Source of the DNA: Roseicyclus mahoneyensis
Lineage (GTDB): Bacteria > Pseudomonadota > Alphaproteobacteria > Rhodobacterales > Rhodobacteraceae
Reading direction: 5' to 3'
Length of the DNA stretch: 64,000 bases
Assembly: GCF_003148775.1 (NCBI RefSeq)
Contig: NZ_QGGW01000006.1
Location: 124,001 to 188,000, forward strand
A model generated the notes under the pieces. The model had not been told where the DNA came from. It saw nothing but the letters and a program-made list of their open reading frames with translations, and did no database searches. Of this stretch, positions 26,385-35,888 are shown in pieces. A program made the position numbers and the translations under genes. Every line of letters starts with the position of its first letter. Positions within the stretch are counted from its first letter, which is position 1.

Positions 26385-27518
26385 ATGATCCCCGCCGCAC
26401 AGATCGCCCGCATCAATCGCGCGGCTCCGTTCTGGATGTCCTTGGGTCTGTTTCCGCTGATCGCCCTTGTCGCGTCACAAGGCGGCTGGTGGCTTTTGTT
26501 GATGCCGCTCTCGACATGGTGGCTGTTTACCGCGCTTGATGCCGTGATGGGGCTGGAGCTGGAAAACGCCGACCCCGCCACACCTGACGGCCACCTGCGC
26601 TGGTATCGCCTGATCACGCTGATCTGGTTCCCGCTGCAGGTCATCACGATCTTTGCGCTGATCTGGTACGCGACCCGGGCGGATCACCTGTCCATGGGCG
26701 AGAAATTCGGCCTCTTCTTCGGCGTCGGCATCATCTCGGGCACGATCGGGATCAATTACAGCCACGAGCTGATGCACCAGAAAAACCGCCTCGAACGCTG
26801 GCTGGCCGACCTGCTGCTGGCCACCGTTCTGTATTCCCATTTCCGGTCCGAACACCTGCTGGTCCATCACCGTCATGTCGGCACCGCCCGCGACCCGGTA
26901 ACGGCGCGCTACAACGAGGGGTTCCATCGCTTTTTCCCCCGCGTCCTGCGTCAAAGCCTGATCAGCGCCTTTGCCGCCGAAAAGGCCATGCTGGCGCGCA
27001 AGGGCAAGCCGTGGGCCGACCTGACAAACCCGTTCTGGCGCTATTGGACGCTGCAGGGCACCTGTCTTGTGCTGGCATTTGCCTTGGGCGGCTGGATCGG
27101 CGTCGCGCTCTTCGCCTTTCAGGCCGCCGTCGCCATCTGGCAGCTGGAACTGACCAATTATGTCGAACATTACGGCCTGACCCGCAAGCATCTTGGCGAC
27201 GGCAGATACGAACACGTCCTGCCGCGCCATTCGTGGAACGCGGCGCACAAGGCGTCGAACTGGCTCTTGATCAACCTGCAGCGCCATTCCGACCATCACT
27301 TCAAGCCCGACCGACGGTTCCCGCTGCTGCAAAACCACCCCGAGGATGACGCCCCGCAACTGCCCTATGGCTACCCGGTAATGACCATCGCGGCGATGAT
27401 CCCGCCCCTGTGGAAACGGGTCATGAACCCCCGCGTCAAGGCGTGGCGCAAGCACTACTACCCCGAGATCACAGATTGGCACCCCTACAACAAGGGGCTG
27501 AACCCTCTACCGCGCTGA
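26385..27518 (+). CDS. alkB: Alkane 1-monooxygenase (AlkB-type membrane di-iron hydroxylase)
   Basis: 377-residue integral membrane hydroxylase. Histidine boxes: HELMHQKN, EHLLVHHRHVG, NYVEHYGL and LQRHSDHH, the full AlkB set, between hydrophobic helices. ATG at 26385 is preferred because ATGAGG lies at the right distance; an earlier ATG at 26364 is open. No rubredoxin gene is adjacent, so its electron donor must come from elsewhere. True substrate may be an alkane or another alkyl chain. Confidence 0.93.
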   Translation: MIPAAQIARINRAAPFWMSLGLFPLIALVASQGGWWLLLMPLSTWWLFTALDAVMGLELENADPATPDGHLRWYRLITLIWFPLQVITIFALIWYATRADHLSMGEKFGLFFGVGIISGTIGINYSHELMHQKNRLERWLADLLLATVLYSHFRSEHLLVHHRHVGTARDPVTARYNEGFHRFFPRVLRQSLISAFAAEKAMLARKGKPWADLTNPFWRYWTLQGTCLVLAFALGGWIGVALFAFQAAVAIWQLELTNYVEHYGLTRKHLGDGRYEHVLPRHSWNAAHKASNWLLINLQRHSDHHFKPDRRFPLLQNHPEDDAPQLPYGYPVMTIAAMIPPLWKRVMNPRVKAWRKHYYPEITDWHPYNKGLNPLPR

Positions 27519-27565
27519 CAGGCGGAAGGTGCACCTGAAAGCACACTCTGCGACGCCCGGGGCGC

Positions 27566-28201
27566 TCAGCGCTGAATCGCGGGCGTCTTGCCGATATGGC
27601 TGCCATCCTCGGCGGCCTGAACGAGGAAATGCGCGACATCGGCTCGGCTGACGATGCCCTGGCGCCATGTCTCGGGCTCCACCAAAACCTTGTATTTCTT
27701 GCTCATCGCATTGTCGTTCAGGATGCCGGGGCGGACGATGGTCCAGTCAAGGCTTGAGGCGCGGATCATTTCCTCCTGCAGGGCCTTGTCGGCATAGGCG
27801 CGGCCCAGAAACAGCTTGAAGGGGATCTTTTCCAGCGACGAAAGCTTGGCCGCGCTGTCGCCCGCGCCAAAACCCGTGACCGCCAGAAGGCGGCGCACGC
27901 CTGCCGCCTCCATCACCGGGATCAGCGCGCTGGTGGCATCGGAAAACAGCGTGGTGCGTCTGAGCGCGCGCAGGTCGCGCGGCACGCCCAGCGTCAGGAT
28001 CACCGCATCGGCCCCCGCGACGGCGCGGGCCAGCGCCACGGGGTCGGTGGCATCACCCGCGACAGGCTCGAACCCGTCCGCCTCGATCCCCATCGTGTCG
28101 GCGCCGCGGGCCAGCGCCCGCACCCCATGACCGCGCGACAAGGCGTGATCCACCACCTTGCGGCCGATGCCGCGGCTTGCGCCGATGACCGTGATCTTCA
28201 T
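27566..28201 (-). CDS. NAD(P)H-binding atypical SDR (NmrA/SDR_a5-like)
   Basis: 211 residues. The dinucleotide-binding start is KITVIGASRGIGRKVVDHAL; the body matches NAD(P)-binding proteins of the UDP-sugar/NmrA-like group (ADAVILTLG, LLAVTGFGAGDS, DWTIVRPGILND). No classical YxxxK. Function unknown. Stand-alone minus-strand gene between alkB and yqgE. Confidence 0.85.
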   Translation of the reverse strand: MKITVIGASRGIGRKVVDHALSRGHGVRALARGADTMGIEADGFEPVAGDATDPVALARAVAGADAVILTLGVPRDLRALRRTTLFSDATSALIPVMEAAGVRRLLAVTGFGAGDSAAKLSSLEKIPFKLFLGRAYADKALQEEMIRASSLDWTIVRPGILNDNAMSKKYKVLVEPETWRQGIVSRADVAHFLVQAAEDGSHIGKTPAIQR

Positions 28202-28261
28202 GCCGGTCCCTCCTTTGACACGAATATAGCGCGCCGCGGTGACAGGCCCAAGACGCGCCCG

Positions 28262-28840
28262 TCAGGCGCGCCCCGCCTCGGAGGACAGCGTCAGCGGCGA
28301 GATGCCGAGCGAGGCCAGCGCGGCCGCCCATTTCCCTTCCATCCTTGGGCCAAAGACCAGATCGGGCGTCGCATCGGCGGTCAGCCAGCCGTTTTGCCCG
28401 ATCTCGTCCTCGATCTGTCCCGGGCCCCAGCCGGCATAGCCCAGCGCCATCAGGGCACGGTCCGGCCCGGCGCCGCGGGCCAGATCCTCCAGCACGTCGA
28501 TGGTGGCGGTCATCGCAAAGCCCGCGTCGACGTCCAACCTGTCGTCTTGCCGACCGCGATACTCGGCGGAATGCAGCACGAACCCACGACGCAGTTCGAC
28601 CGGCCCGCCATAGCAGACCGGCATATTCGGCGTGGCGGCACCGCGCTGGATGTCGAGCTGGTCGAGCATGTCGGCAAAGCGCACGTCGCGCATGGGCTTG
28701 TTCACGATCAACCCCATCGCCCCATCGGCGGAATGGGCACAAAGGAACACCACACTGCCATGAAACCGCGGGTCGCCCATGTCGGGCATGGCGATCAGCA
28801 GCTTGGCGGTCAGGTCTTCGCGGGGCGGGGCACTGGGCAT
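28262..28840 (-). CDS. YqgE/AlgH family protein
   Basis: 192 residues. Opening DLTAKLLIAMPDMGDPRFHGSVVFLC and GAMGLIVNKPM are diagnostic of YqgE/AlgH (DUF179); GGPVELRRGFVLHS and the GYAGWGPGQIEDEI block follow. Biochemical role unsettled. The frame is open upstream of 28840 but the extra stretch has no homology. Divergent from the DsbD-domain gene. Confidence 0.93.
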   Translation of the reverse strand: MPSAPPREDLTAKLLIAMPDMGDPRFHGSVVFLCAHSADGAMGLIVNKPMRDVRFADMLDQLDIQRGAATPNMPVCYGGPVELRRGFVLHSAEYRGRQDDRLDVDAGFAMTATIDVLEDLARGAGPDRALMALGYAGWGPGQIEDEIGQNGWLTADATPDLVFGPRMEGKWAAALASLGISPLTLSSEAGRA

Positions 28841-28959
28841 GCGCACAGGATGGGGCTTTGCCCCGATGCAATCAAGCGCGACACCGGCGACACGGTCACG
28901 CAGGCGTCGCCAAAACGTGACTTTCCAAACTGCGCGCAACTGCCTACGTCCGATCAATC

Positions 28960-29781
28960 ATGAGCTTTCGCAGCCGCCTCCTTGCCACCCTTGTCGCTTG
29001 TGCCGTTCCGCTGACGGCAGCGCCTGCGTTGGCGCAGTTCGAAGGGCGCACCGCCGCCGATGTCGTGCAGGTCACCTTCCTGCCCGGCTGGCGACTGCCC
29101 AACGGGAATCACATGGCCGCCGTGCGCATCACACTGGCGCCGGGGTGGAAGACCTATTGGCGCGCGCCGGGCGAAGGCGGGGTTCCGACGGTCATCAGCC
29201 TGACCGAGGCGCAGGGCGTGAGCGGCATGGCGATCCACTGGCCACGCCCACAGGTGTTCTTTGCCAACGGCATGCGGTCCATCGGCTACCATGACGACGT
29301 GATCTTGCCGGTTGAATTCGCCTTGAGCGAAACCGGCGAGGTGTCGATCGCGGGGCAGATCGACCTGGGCGTCTGTCAAGATGTCTGCATGCCGGTGACG
29401 CTGGATCTGGCGGGTCTCCTGCCCCCCGGCACCGACCGCGTGCGCGAGATAGGGGCGGCGCTGTCCGAACGTCCGCTGACCGCGACCGAGGCGGGCGCTG
29501 GGCGCGCCACCTGTTCGGTGGAGCCGATTGCCGACGGCTTACAGGTGACGGTATCGGTATCGCTGCCCCCGACCGGCAATGACGAGACCATCGTGGTGGA
29601 ACACCGCCACCCCGACATCTGGGTCTCGGAAGCGGTCACCCGGCGCGAGGGCGGCACAGTCAGCGGCACGGCAGACATCGTGCCGGCCGACCATGGGCCC
29701 TTTGCGCTGAACCGGTCCGACCTGCGCATCACCGTGATCGGCAGCCGGATGGCGGTGGAACTGGACGGCTGCACCGGCTGA
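28960..29781 (+). CDS. Periplasmic protein with DsbD N-terminal domain (no membrane part)
   Basis: 273 residues. Signal peptide cut near PALA-QFEGR (about residue 25). The N-terminal DsbD-alpha-like domain has WKTYWRAPGEGGVP and LGVCQDVCMP, whose C139 and C143 are the likely redox pair. Unlike full DsbD there is no transmembrane CcdA part or C-terminal thioredoxin domain; the rest is a beta-rich tail. Electron source not in this window. Confidence 0.88.
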   Translation: MSFRSRLLATLVACAVPLTAAPALAQFEGRTAADVVQVTFLPGWRLPNGNHMAAVRITLAPGWKTYWRAPGEGGVPTVISLTEAQGVSGMAIHWPRPQVFFANGMRSIGYHDDVILPVEFALSETGEVSIAGQIDLGVCQDVCMPVTLDLAGLLPPGTDRVREIGAALSERPLTATEAGAGRATCSVEPIADGLQVTVSVSLPPTGNDETIVVEHRHPDIWVSEAVTRREGGTVSGTADIVPADHGPFALNRSDLRITVIGSRMAVELDGCTG

Positions 29782-29790
29782 GATGCGCCG

Positions 29791-32700
29791 TCAGGCCGCG
29801 CGCCGCTGCCTGAACGCCATGGCGCCCGCCGCGACCAGCCAGCCGATCACGCAGATCAGTGCTGCCCCCGCGACAAAGACGCCAAAGGCCGCGCCCATGC
29901 CCGGCCCGATGCCCGCAAGCGGCCCGGCCATCGACCCGGTCACGATGGCGCTTCCCAAACTCGCCGCGAAAAGCGCAGCAAGCGCCAGACCCAAGCCGCC
30001 GATCCCCATCGCTACCCCCTTCTGGCGCGACATCGACCCCAGCGCGCGGCGCAGCGCGGTGATCTGCTTGCCGAAATCCTGCTGCATGGCGACGATGGCG
30101 GGCACGACCAGCAACACGATGACCATCCCGAACCCCAGACCATAGACCAGCGTGATGACCGTTGGCTTGAGGAATTGCGCATCTTGTGACCGCTCATAAA
30201 GCAGCGGCGCAAGGCCCAGAACGGTCGTCAGCGTGGTCAGCAGCACCGGGCGCAGCCGGTCGCTGGCCCCGTCGATGATGGCCGGGATAAGCCCGCGCTC
30301 CTCGGCGTATTCATCGATGGTGGTCACCAGCACGATCGAATCGTTGATGATGATCCCGGTCATCCCGATCAGCCCCACCACGGTGAACATCGACAGCGGA
30401 ACATCCCAAAGGATATGGCCGTAGATCGCGCCCACAAGACCGAAGGGGATGATCGCCATCACCACCATGGGCCGCGTCCAGCTGGCGAATACCCATGCCA
30501 GCACAAGATAGATGCCGATCAGGCACAGCAAGAACCCCGTCATCGCATCGCTGAGGAATTCCCGCTCCTGTTCGGCCAGACCCGACAGTCGGGTGGCCAC
30601 GCCATAGCGTTCCTCGATCTGCGGGATGATGACCTGCGACAGCTCGGCCATGATCTCGGTGGCGCGCGCCGGATCATCCTCGGACAGATCGCCCGTGACC
30701 GAGATCAGCCGCACGCCGTTTTCGCGCTGGATCGACGAAAACCCCTGCCGCGCGGTCACCGTCACGATATCGGCCAGCGGCACATATTGCCCCGAGGATG
30801 ACCGAAGCAGTGTCCGGTCAAGGAAATCGGCGGTCAGTTCGCCCTCGGGCAGTTCCACCCGGATCGACGCCGTGCGCGGTCCGTCGGGATAGGTCGCGGC
30901 CTCGATCCCGCCCAGACGGTCGCGCAGCACACGCCCCAGCGACCCGATGTCGAAGCCCAGCGCCTCGCCCTGCGGGGTCAGCATGAGGCTCAATTCCTCC
31001 CGGTCGAAGGCCATGCTGTCTTGCAGCCCCGAGACCTCGGGGAACCGCGCCAACTGGGTCTGGAGCGACAGGGCGGCCTCCTTGAGCGTCGCGGTATCGG
31101 CGCCAAAGATCTGCACGTCGATCGCATCGCCGCCCGGCCCACCGCGAAAGCCACGGAAGCTGACCACCTCGCTCATCGGCAGTTGGCGCACCTCGTCTTG
31201 CAGGTCGGAGACGAAGGCGAAGGCGGAATAGGGGCGAAGGTCGGCGTCGATCAACTCGATGGCGATGGAGCCCAGAAGGTCGGCATCCTTGTTGTCGACC
31301 CCGCTCAGGCCGGGGCCTGTGTTGCCACCCACTTCGGCCAACACATAGACCAGCGGGTTCACGCCATGCTCGGCCTCGTAGCGGGCGGCCACGGCTTCGG
31401 TCGCGCGCTGCATCTCGCGCACCATGGCCATGCTGTCCTCGCGCGTGGCACCGTCGAGCATGGCGAAATTGCCCGAGACCGAGGACAGTTCCGGCGCGTT
31501 GAAGAACCGCCATGTCACATCGCCCCGGATGACGCTGGCCACCTGCGTGGCAAGGATCAACACCATCGCCGCCAGCACCGGGTATCGCGCGGCGATGACA
31601 AGGCGCATCGCGGGGCGGAACAGCCGCGCCTTGACCCAGTCGAACCCGCGATTCACCACGCGCGAGGGCCAGTCGTACCAATGTTCCTTGGCCGAATGGG
31701 CCAAGGCATGGGCCATGTGGTTGGGCAAGATCAGGAAGCATTCCACGAGGCTGGCGATCAGCACCACGATGACGGTGAAGGGGATATCGGCGATGATGCT
31801 GCCGAAGCGCCCCCCGATTACGGTCAGCGCGGCAAAGGCCAGCACGGTGGTGATCGTGGCCGAGAACACAGGCGCTGCCATGCGGCGGGCCGCGGTTTCC
31901 GCCGCCACCACGGGGCTTTCGCCCAGATGGCGGGCGCGATAATCGGCGTGTTCGCCCACCACGATCGCGTCATCGACCACGATGCCCAACGTGATGATCA
32001 GCGCGAAAAGCGAGATCATGTTGATCGTCAGCCCCGCCACCCACATCAAGCCGATGGCCGCGATCAGTGCCACGGGAATCCCCGCCGCCACCCAGAAGGC
32101 CGTGCGCGCGTTCAGGAACAAAAAAAGCAGCGCCACCACCAGCAACAGCCCCGTCAGCGCATTGTCGAGCAAGATGTTGAGCCGCCCGGAGATCGCCTCG
32201 GACTGGGTGCGGATCAACTCGATGGTGGTGCCCGCGGGCAAGGTGGTCTGCAGCGCGGCCGCAACCTGTTCGACAAGGGCCTGAATGGCGATGGCGTCGC
32301 CATCCTCGGATCGGTCGACCCGGACCGAGATCGCCGGGCTTTCGCCCACGAAATAGGCGCGTTCCCGGTCGATGCCTTCGCTGCGCACAAGGGCCACGTC
32401 GCCGATGGTCAGGGTCGACCCATCGGCAGTGCTGCGCAGCGTAAGTGCCGCGATTTCCGCAGCGCTGCGTTGCGCCGATCCGGTGCGGATCCGGGCATTG
32501 GCCCCGTCCACATCGCCCGCAGGCGCGGTCGAGGCTGCGGCGGCGATGACGGCGGCGATTTCCGCCATCGACACGTCATGGCGCACCAGCGCGGCCGAGG
32601 GCACTTCGACCACGGTCTGGGGGGCGGCGACGCCCCGGATCGTGGCACGCGTCACGCCGACCTCGAACAGGCGGGCGACGAATTCATCGGCGAACCGGCC

Positions 32701-33174
32701 CAATTGCTCGGGCGCGACGGGGCCGGTGATCACCACATCAGTCACACGGTCCGACCATGATCCGCGCCGGATCTCGGGGTCCTCGGCATCCTCGGGCAGG
32801 TCCCGCACGGCGTCCAGCGCCGCCTGCACCTCGTCGGCGGCGCGCGCCATGTCCCAGCCCGGGTCGAATTCGAGGCTGAGGCTTGCGCGCCCCTCGCGGC
32901 TGGTCGCCTCGGACCCCGCGACGCCGGGCACGGCCAGTAGAACGGGTTCCAGCACGGCGACGATGGCCTCGTCGACATCCTCGGCCCCGGCGCCGTCCCA
33001 TGCGACGGTTATGGTGACATCGTCCGAGATCACATCGGGGAAGAACTGCGCCCGCATCTGCGGGATGGCGGCAAGCCCCCCCACGACCATCATCACGAGC
33101 AGCAGATTTGCGGCGGTGCGATGACGGGTGAAATAGCTCAGGATGCCGGCACCGCCGGGGGGAAGGCTGCGCAT
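29791..33174 (-). CDS. RND efflux pump inner-membrane subunit (AcrB/HAE1 type) with C-terminal extension
   Basis: 1127-residue proton-driven efflux transporter. First helix near residues 23-40, two large periplasmic loops, and the TM4 proton-relay segment GIVVDDAIVVGEHADYR. The canonical protein would end near residue 1035; here about 90 more residues follow, carrying two further hydrophobic stretches (about 1053-1077 and 1092-1120) and ending in arginines. The adaptor gene lies 2 bp upstream. No outer-membrane channel gene is adjacent. Substrate unknown. Confidence 0.95.
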   Translation of the reverse strand: MRSLPPGGAGILSYFTRHRTAANLLLVMMVVGGLAAIPQMRAQFFPDVISDDVTITVAWDGAGAEDVDEAIVAVLEPVLLAVPGVAGSEATSREGRASLSLEFDPGWDMARAADEVQAALDAVRDLPEDAEDPEIRRGSWSDRVTDVVITGPVAPEQLGRFADEFVARLFEVGVTRATIRGVAAPQTVVEVPSAALVRHDVSMAEIAAVIAAAASTAPAGDVDGANARIRTGSAQRSAAEIAALTLRSTADGSTLTIGDVALVRSEGIDRERAYFVGESPAISVRVDRSEDGDAIAIQALVEQVAAALQTTLPAGTTIELIRTQSEAISGRLNILLDNALTGLLLVVALLFLFLNARTAFWVAAGIPVALIAAIGLMWVAGLTINMISLFALIITLGIVVDDAIVVGEHADYRARHLGESPVVAAETAARRMAAPVFSATITTVLAFAALTVIGGRFGSIIADIPFTVIVVLIASLVECFLILPNHMAHALAHSAKEHWYDWPSRVVNRGFDWVKARLFRPAMRLVIAARYPVLAAMVLILATQVASVIRGDVTWRFFNAPELSSVSGNFAMLDGATREDSMAMVREMQRATEAVAARYEAEHGVNPLVYVLAEVGGNTGPGLSGVDNKDADLLGSIAIELIDADLRPYSAFAFVSDLQDEVRQLPMSEVVSFRGFRGGPGGDAIDVQIFGADTATLKEAALSLQTQLARFPEVSGLQDSMAFDREELSLMLTPQGEALGFDIGSLGRVLRDRLGGIEAATYPDGPRTASIRVELPEGELTADFLDRTLLRSSSGQYVPLADIVTVTARQGFSSIQRENGVRLISVTGDLSEDDPARATEIMAELSQVIIPQIEERYGVATRLSGLAEQEREFLSDAMTGFLLCLIGIYLVLAWVFASWTRPMVVMAIIPFGLVGAIYGHILWDVPLSMFTVVGLIGMTGIIINDSIVLVTTIDEYAEERGLIPAIIDGASDRLRPVLLTTLTTVLGLAPLLYERSQDAQFLKPTVITLVYGLGFGMVIVLLVVPAIVAMQQDFGKQITALRRALGSMSRQKGVAMGIGGLGLALAALFAASLGSAIVTGSMAGPLAGIGPGMGAAFGVFVAGAALICVIGWLVAAGAMAFRQRRAA

Positions 33175-33176
33175 GA

Positions 33177-34634
33177 TCAGCTGCCCATCCGGCTTTCAAG
33201 GCGCGTGACCATCTGGGCCGGCACCGCGTCTTGTTGCAACTGGTCGAGCATGCGCGCCCGCACATCGGCGGGGATGAAGCCATTTCCCTCGACATAGGCG
33301 ATCAGCCGCGCGCGGCGGTCCGGGTCGAGGAAAATGGTCTGCGGCTCGGGCGCGGCCTGTTCACCGGTGGGTCGCACCGGGTTCACCCGGATGCCCGCCC
33401 CGAGAACCGGCGTGCGCGCCAGCACAATCTCGCGCCCGTCAAGGTCGGGGGCGCGCACCAGCACATCGTCGCCTTGTCTGCGCAACAGATCGACCGCCAC
33501 CGCCTCAAGCCGATCCTCTGCCCCCAGCGCCAGAAGCTGACCGTCCGACCCCAGCGCCGCGGCAGGCAGGCGGGCAACGTTTTCAAGCGGCGGTTCCTGC
33601 ACCTCGACCCGAACGAAATCGCCCACGCGAAGGCCGCGGGGCGCGTCGATCCGGGCAAAGAGCAACCGGCCCGATTGCCCTGCCTCCACCGAGCCGCTTT
33701 CGCGCGTCAACACCGCCTCGGCCGTCAGGTCGAGCCCGAAGACATCAAGGATCACGTCAACCCTGGCCCCTGGCAAAATGCCGTCCGCGCCGACCAGCTG
33801 CGCATAATGCGCGGTCGAGATGCGGAACGCGACCTCCAGCGCCTCGGGGTCGATCAGGCGCGCCGCCTGTTCGTTGCGGTTGACCAGACGGCCTGCGACC
33901 ACGCTCACCTCGGACAAGATGCCGTCGAATTCCGCGCGCAGCACGGTCTGGGCCAGCTGCCGCTCCGCCTCGGACAGCGCGATGCGGCGACGGTCCAGCG
34001 CGGTTTCCGACTGGGCCACCCGCGCCACGGCCTGCGCCAGCGCCTGCCGCCGCGACAGGACGGCCTGATCGGCGCTGGCGGCGGCCAGCTCCGCGGTGTC
34101 CACCGCCGCCGCACTTCCCACGCCGCGACCCAGTAGATCTACCTGCCGGTCAAGCGCGCGCTGCCTGAGCGCGGCCTGCGCCTGCGCCGCCGCGACATCG
34201 TCGCGCGCCAGATCCAGCGCTGCCACAGCCTCGGCCAGTTCGTTCTCGGCATCGCGCAAGTCGGCAGCCGCCGTGTCGCGGGATGATTGCGCCTCGGCCG
34301 GGTCGATGCGCATCAGCACCTGCCCTGCCGTGACCGCGCCGCCCTCCTCGAACCCCTCGGCCAGCTCGATCACCGTCCCCTCGGCGGGCGCGCGCAATTC
34401 CAGCGTGCGGCGCGACCGGACTTCACCAAAGGCCGTGAGAACCGGGGTTTCGGTGCCGACGGTTACGGTCATGACTTCGGCAGAAAACACGCGCTCGCGC
34501 TGGGGTTGGGACGTGCCTGTATCGGCCCAGCGTGCTTCCAGCGCGCCATAGATGGTGTTGCCCGCCATCGCCAACAGGCCGACAGTCACGGCCAGCAGGA
34601 ACAGCCCGACGAGGGCGCGGCGGAAAAATCGCAT
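33177..34634 (-). CDS. RND efflux periplasmic adaptor (membrane fusion protein)
   Basis: 485 residues. N-terminal membrane anchor (RALVGLFLLAVTVGLLAMAG), lipoyl-like half APAEGTVIELAEGFEEGGAVTAGQVLMRIDP, a long alanine/glutamate-rich coiled-coil hairpin (about 125-235) and beta-barrel part. Pairs with the RND pump that starts 2 bp later. The adaptor is longer than AcrA (about 400) because of the C-terminal tail. Confidence 0.94.
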   Translation of the reverse strand: MRFFRRALVGLFLLAVTVGLLAMAGNTIYGALEARWADTGTSQPQRERVFSAEVMTVTVGTETPVLTAFGEVRSRRTLELRAPAEGTVIELAEGFEEGGAVTAGQVLMRIDPAEAQSSRDTAAADLRDAENELAEAVAALDLARDDVAAAQAQAALRQRALDRQVDLLGRGVGSAAAVDTAELAAASADQAVLSRRQALAQAVARVAQSETALDRRRIALSEAERQLAQTVLRAEFDGILSEVSVVAGRLVNRNEQAARLIDPEALEVAFRISTAHYAQLVGADGILPGARVDVILDVFGLDLTAEAVLTRESGSVEAGQSGRLLFARIDAPRGLRVGDFVRVEVQEPPLENVARLPAAALGSDGQLLALGAEDRLEAVAVDLLRRQGDDVLVRAPDLDGREIVLARTPVLGAGIRVNPVRPTGEQAAPEPQTIFLDPDRRARLIAYVEGNGFIPADVRARMLDQLQQDAVPAQMVTRLESRMGS

Positions 34635-34728
34635 GTGTCAGTGCCTCAATGGGTGCCTGCACCATAGGTAGAGGCAGCGCGCGACAGGTCCAAGTGACAA
34701 GGTCACCAAGCTGTCACGCAGGGCCGCG

Positions 34729-35271
34729 TCATTTCCGTCGCAGATGTTCGTCGAGACGCGGCATGATCTCCACAAAATTGCACGGAAGGTGCCGGGAATC
34801 GAGCTGGAACTTGAGGATCTCGTCCCAGGCATCCTTGCACGCGCCCGACGATCCGGGCAGCGCGAACAGATAGGTGCCCCCCGCCACACCACCCGTGGCG
34901 CGGCTCTGCACCGCAGAGGTGCCGATCTTGGCCATGGACACGATGGTGAAGACAGTGGCGAAGGCCTCGATCTCCTTCTCGTAGACGTCGCGGTGGGCCT
35001 CGACGGTCACATCGCGCCCCGTAAGGCCCGTCCCGCCCGTGGTCAGGATCACGTCGATACCGGGGTCGGCTACCCAAACGCGCAACTGGTCGGCGATGGC
35101 CGCGCGGTCGTCGCGCAGGATATGGCGGGCGGCAAGGACATGACCTGCCCCGGTCAGACGTTCGACCAGCACGTCGCCCGATCTGTCCTCGGCAAGGCTG
35201 CGGGTGTCCGACACCGCCAGAACGGCAATGCGGACGGGGTGAAAGGGGCGGGTTTCGTCGATGCGGCTCAT
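34729..35271 (-). CDS. moaB: MoaB/Mog-family molybdenum cofactor biosynthesis protein
   Basis: 180 residues with a molybdopterin-binding fold: IAVLAVSDTRSLAEDRSGD at the N-terminus and TTGGTGLTGRDVT in the middle, then LFALPGSSGACKDAWDEIL. MoaB-type proteins adenylate molybdopterin. Overlaps the LysE gene by 4 bp. Other Mo-cofactor genes (moaD, moaE) are at 49.8-50.5 kb. Confidence 0.92.
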   Translation of the reverse strand: MSRIDETRPFHPVRIAVLAVSDTRSLAEDRSGDVLVERLTGAGHVLAARHILRDDRAAIADQLRVWVADPGIDVILTTGGTGLTGRDVTVEAHRDVYEKEIEAFATVFTIVSMAKIGTSAVQSRATGGVAGGTYLFALPGSSGACKDAWDEILKFQLDSRHLPCNFVEIMPRLDEHLRRK

Positions 35272-35888
35272 GGGCCTATGGCCTCCCAACCGATGCGGGC
35301 GGCCAAGGCCGCGAAGATGGTGGAACTGGCGCCACGCAATCCCCGCTCGGCGCGGGGCGATTGCACAAGCACCCGCCCGATCCGGCCCGAGAAGACGCCG
35401 ACCAGCCCGTTGACCACAAAGCCCCCGACAGCCAGCACCGCGCCACAGGCCAGGAACTGTGGCAGCACCGGCAGGGCCGGGTCGATGAACTGCGGCACAA
35501 GGGCCAGGATGAACAAGATGACCTTGGGGTTCGAGAGGTTGACGATGAGGCCGTCCCGAAAGGCGCGCGACGATGGGCGCACATGGCCGCCCCCTTCGGT
35601 CAACGGCGTGTGCCACGTCTTCCACGCCAACCAGACGAGATAGGCCGCCCCGATCCAGCGGATCGCCCCGAAAACCCACGGAAAGGCCACGACCAAAGCG
35701 CCAAGGCCCATCCCGGCCAGCGCCACATGCACCAGCGCCCCCGCCGAGATACCCGCCGAGGCCGCCAGCGCCGCACGCGGTCCGCTGCGCGCACCTTGGG
35801 CGAAACAAAACATCATGTCGGCGCCGGGCGTCAGGTTCAGCGCCAGCGCGGCGGGGATGAAGGCCAGAAACAGGATCGGGTCGATCAT
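35268..35888 (-). CDS. LysE/RhtB family amino-acid exporter
   Basis: 206-residue inner-membrane protein with about six hydrophobic helices. N-terminal LNLTPGADMMFCFAQGARSGPRAALAASAGISAGALVH is the LysE/RhtB signature, with the NPKVILFILALVPQFI motif in the second half. Exported amino acid or metabolite unknown. Overlaps udg and moaB by 4 bp each, so the three genes form one unit. Confidence 0.93.
   Translation of the reverse strand: MIDPILFLAFIPAALALNLTPGADMMFCFAQGARSGPRAALAASAGISAGALVHVALAGMGLGALVVAFPWVFGAIRWIGAAYLVWLAWKTWHTPLTEGGGHVRPSSRAFRDGLIVNLSNPKVILFILALVPQFIDPALPVLPQFLACGAVLAVGGFVVNGLVGVFSGRIGRVLVQSPRAERGLRGASSTIFAALAARIGWEAIGP

Noticed and set aside
31021-32760. 579-codon open frame on the plus strand
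   Set aside because: Opposite the RND pump gene, histidine/glutamine-rich translation without domains; a shadow of the real gene.
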